From Nostoc sp. FACHB-892 (GTDB lineage Bacteria > Cyanobacteriota > Cyanobacteriia > Cyanobacteriales > Nostocaceae): a stretch of DNA of 64,000 bases. The stretch lies in assembly GCF_014698795.1 (NCBI RefSeq), contig NZ_JACJTR010000010.1, positions 1-64,000 of the forward strand, written 5' to 3'. Below the pieces are notes generated by a model, which was given only the letters and a program-made list of their open reading frames with translations, had not been told where the DNA came from and did no database searches. Shown in pieces: positions 62,567-64,000 of the stretch (positions are counted from its first letter, which is position 1; every line of letters begins with the position of its first letter). Made by a program: the position numbers and the translations under genes.

Positions 62567-64000
62567 ATGCTTACAAGTACGCTACTTCTCTCGAATCAAC
62601 TTCCCACCCTCCAATATTCCTCCACACCAGAGCGTTTCGATGAAACCTGGGAAGCCCCCCTGGCTACCCTCCTGGGACTAGGACGCGCCGCTGGCGCTGA
62701 CTTCATCGAATTATTTTTAGAACGTCGTAACTATATTAGTTCTCTTGCAGAAGACGACTCCATAACTAGTATTTCACCCAGCCTGTCTACAGGCGCGGGA
62801 GTCAGAGTATTTCGCGGCAAAGCCGATTGCTACGTCAGCACTAATGACCTTTCTTTTTCTGGTTTGAAAGCAGCTTTAGAAAAAGGTCTTTCTATCCTGG
62901 GACTGCAACTACCTACCCCTAAAGCTTTCATCCCAGAAATCAACCTGGAATTATTGAGAGATTACGCCACTAAAAGAGGCAAAGATGCCTGGCTACCAGT
63001 GTGTAGCTCCATCCGAGAAATGGGAGAAGTCCTCCTTGATGGTACTGCCCACCTGAAGCAAAAAGCTAGCCACGTCCAATCGCGCCGTGCTAGCTATTTC
63101 CGGGATTGGCAAGAAGTTTTAATCGCCGCCAGTGATGGTACTTTTGCTCGTGACATTCGCCTCACCCAGTCAGTAGGATTTAACCTCCTGTGTGCTGATG
63201 GTGCTAATCGTGCTTCTATCGGTGAACGCGCTGGTAACACCAGTGATGCCAACTTCTTAAGAACTTGGGATTCTCAACAAGCCGCCGAAAAAATAGCAGA
63301 ATCTGCTGGCAAAATGCTTTACGCAGATTATGTAGAATCGGGTACTTACCCGATTATTATGGCTAATCATTTTGGCGGCGTAATTTTCCACGAAGCTTGC
63401 GGACACCTGCTAGAAACTACTCAAATTGAACGCAATACCACTCCCTTTGCTGACAAAAAAGGCGAAAAGATTGCCCACGAGAGTCTGACAGCCTGGGATG
63501 AAGGGCGGTCTGAAAATGCCTTCGGGACAATTGACATGGATGACGAAGGTATGCCTGCTCAAAGAACCCTATTGATTGAAAAAGGCGTTCTCAAAAACTT
63601 TTTAGCAGATAGAACAGGTTCTGCACGCACTGGACATCCCAGAACGGGAAGTGGACGCCGCCAAAATTATACCTTTGCTGCTGCAAGCCGGATGCGTAAT
63701 ACTTATATTGATTCCGGCGAATATAGCAATGAAGATTTATTTGCCTCTGTTGATAAAGGTATTTACTGTAAAAAGATGGGTGGTGGTAGCGTTGGTGCTA
63801 CAGGTCAATTTAACTTTGGTGTCGATGAAGCTTATTTAATTGAAAATGGCAAAATCACCAAGCCGTTAAAGGGAGCAATTCTTATTGGTGAAGCTAAGGA
63901 AATTATGAACAAAATTTCTATGTGTTCCCAAGATTTGGAAATTGCACCAGGTTTTTGTGGCTCTGTAAGTGGCAGTATTTACACCACAGTAGGACAACCC
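62567..64000 (+). CDS. tldD: TldD metalloprotease-family protein (3' end outside window)
   Basis: 478 codons are visible from ATG 62567 with no stop before the window ends. The metal-binding HEACGH motif lies at residues 275-280, in [18 protein letters not shown]. Other family marks are [10 protein letters not shown] near the N-terminus, [36 protein letters not shown], and the Gly-rich [20 protein letters not shown]. TldD works with TldE/PmbA in a heterodimeric peptidase that trims unfolded peptides. The usual length is about 480-490 residues, so only a few codons are missing. TldE is not in the window and may follow downstream. Confidence 0.95.
   Translation, partial: MLTSTLLLSNQLPTLQYSSTPERFDETWEAPLATLLGLGRAAGADFIELFLERRNYISSLAEDDSITSISPSLSTGAGVRVFRGKADCYVSTNDLSFSGLKAALEKGLSILGLQLPTPKAFIPEINLELLRDYATKRGKDAWLPVCSSIREMGEVLLDGTAHLKQKASHVQSRRASYFRDWQEVLIAASDGTFARDIRLTQSVGFNLLCADGANRASIGERAGNTSDANFLRTWDSQQAAEKIAESAGKMLYADYVESGTYPIIMANHFGGVIFHEACGHLLETTQIERNTTPFADKKGEKIAHESLTAWDEGRSENAFGTIDMDDEGMPAQRTLLIEKGVLKNFLADRTGSARTGHPRTGSGRRQNYTFAAASRMRNTYIDSGEYSNEDLFASVDKGIYCKKMGGGSVGATGQFNFGVDEAYLIENGKITKPLKGAILIGEAKEIMNKISMCSQDLEIAPGFCGSVSGSIYTTVGQP

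Overview
The window looks like chromosome from a filamentous, Nostoc-type cyanobacterium. Seen directly: a psbA (D1) 3' end, a high-light-inducible protein, a cytochrome c6-type protein, a helical carotenoid protein, a cyanobacteriochrome photosensor, a Ycf23/DUF561 protein and a group 1 sigma factor; very frequent HIP1 octamers (GCGATCGC); heptanucleotide repeats of the TTAGGAG/CCTAACT type; and G-rich or C-rich dispersed repeats typical of Nostocales. Genus-level assignment is inference.

Layout. 1-8.2 kb: psbA end, RibD-type reductase, exported DUF2252 and DUF1499 proteins, a sucC-sucD-like pair with altered catalytic residues, and a large membrane-anchored protein of unknown role. 8.4-14.6 kb: orphan FetB-like permease, DegT-type aminotransferase, DUF561/Ycf23 protein, queG overlapping a HAD phosphatase, an acidic small protein and a helical carotenoid protein. 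14.7-18.2 kb: adaptor-permease-ATPase export operon. 18.2-19.3 kb: repeat-rich spacer with tRNA-Lys(CUU). 19.3-25.8 kb: cyanobacteriochrome sensor with a degenerate kinase core, a GHL10-type hydrolase coupled to a membrane protein, and glcD. 26-28.8 kb: wrecked toxin-antitoxin module, methyltransferase, Uma2 protein, miaA. 29-39 kb: gyrB, fasciclin lipoprotein, sigA, hli, LCMT-like methyltransferase, a truncated acetyltransferase and a gyrA/parC gene. 39.3-47.4 kb: CheY-like regulator, TPR protein, a second export operon that includes its own TolC, and a membrane-anchored methyltransferase. 47.5-57.4 kb: small stress, metabolic and membrane genes, cytochrome c6, a 2Fe-2S ferredoxin and tex. 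59-62 kb: a four-gene operon with two half-size EamA/SMR-like proteins, an FAD oxidoreductase and a DPM1-like glycosyltransferase. From 62.6 kb: tldD, running off the window.

How the genes fit together. The two export operons share the order adaptor-permease-ATPase, as in DevBCA-type heterocyst exporters, but only the second carries an outer-membrane channel gene. The 59-62 kb operon resembles polyprenyl-phosphate-sugar synthesis plus flipping (compare ArnC with ArnE/ArnF) with an added flavoenzyme; it is the best candidate for an uncharacterised pathway here. Two apparent pseudoenzymes stand out: the SucD-like protein with Gln at the phosphohistidine position, and a dual-cysteine cyanobacteriochrome whose histidine kinase core has lost the H-box His, the N-box Asn and a G-box Gly. 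The spacers hold at least three families of short palindromic, MITE-like elements, each with two copies in the window, and several decayed genes.
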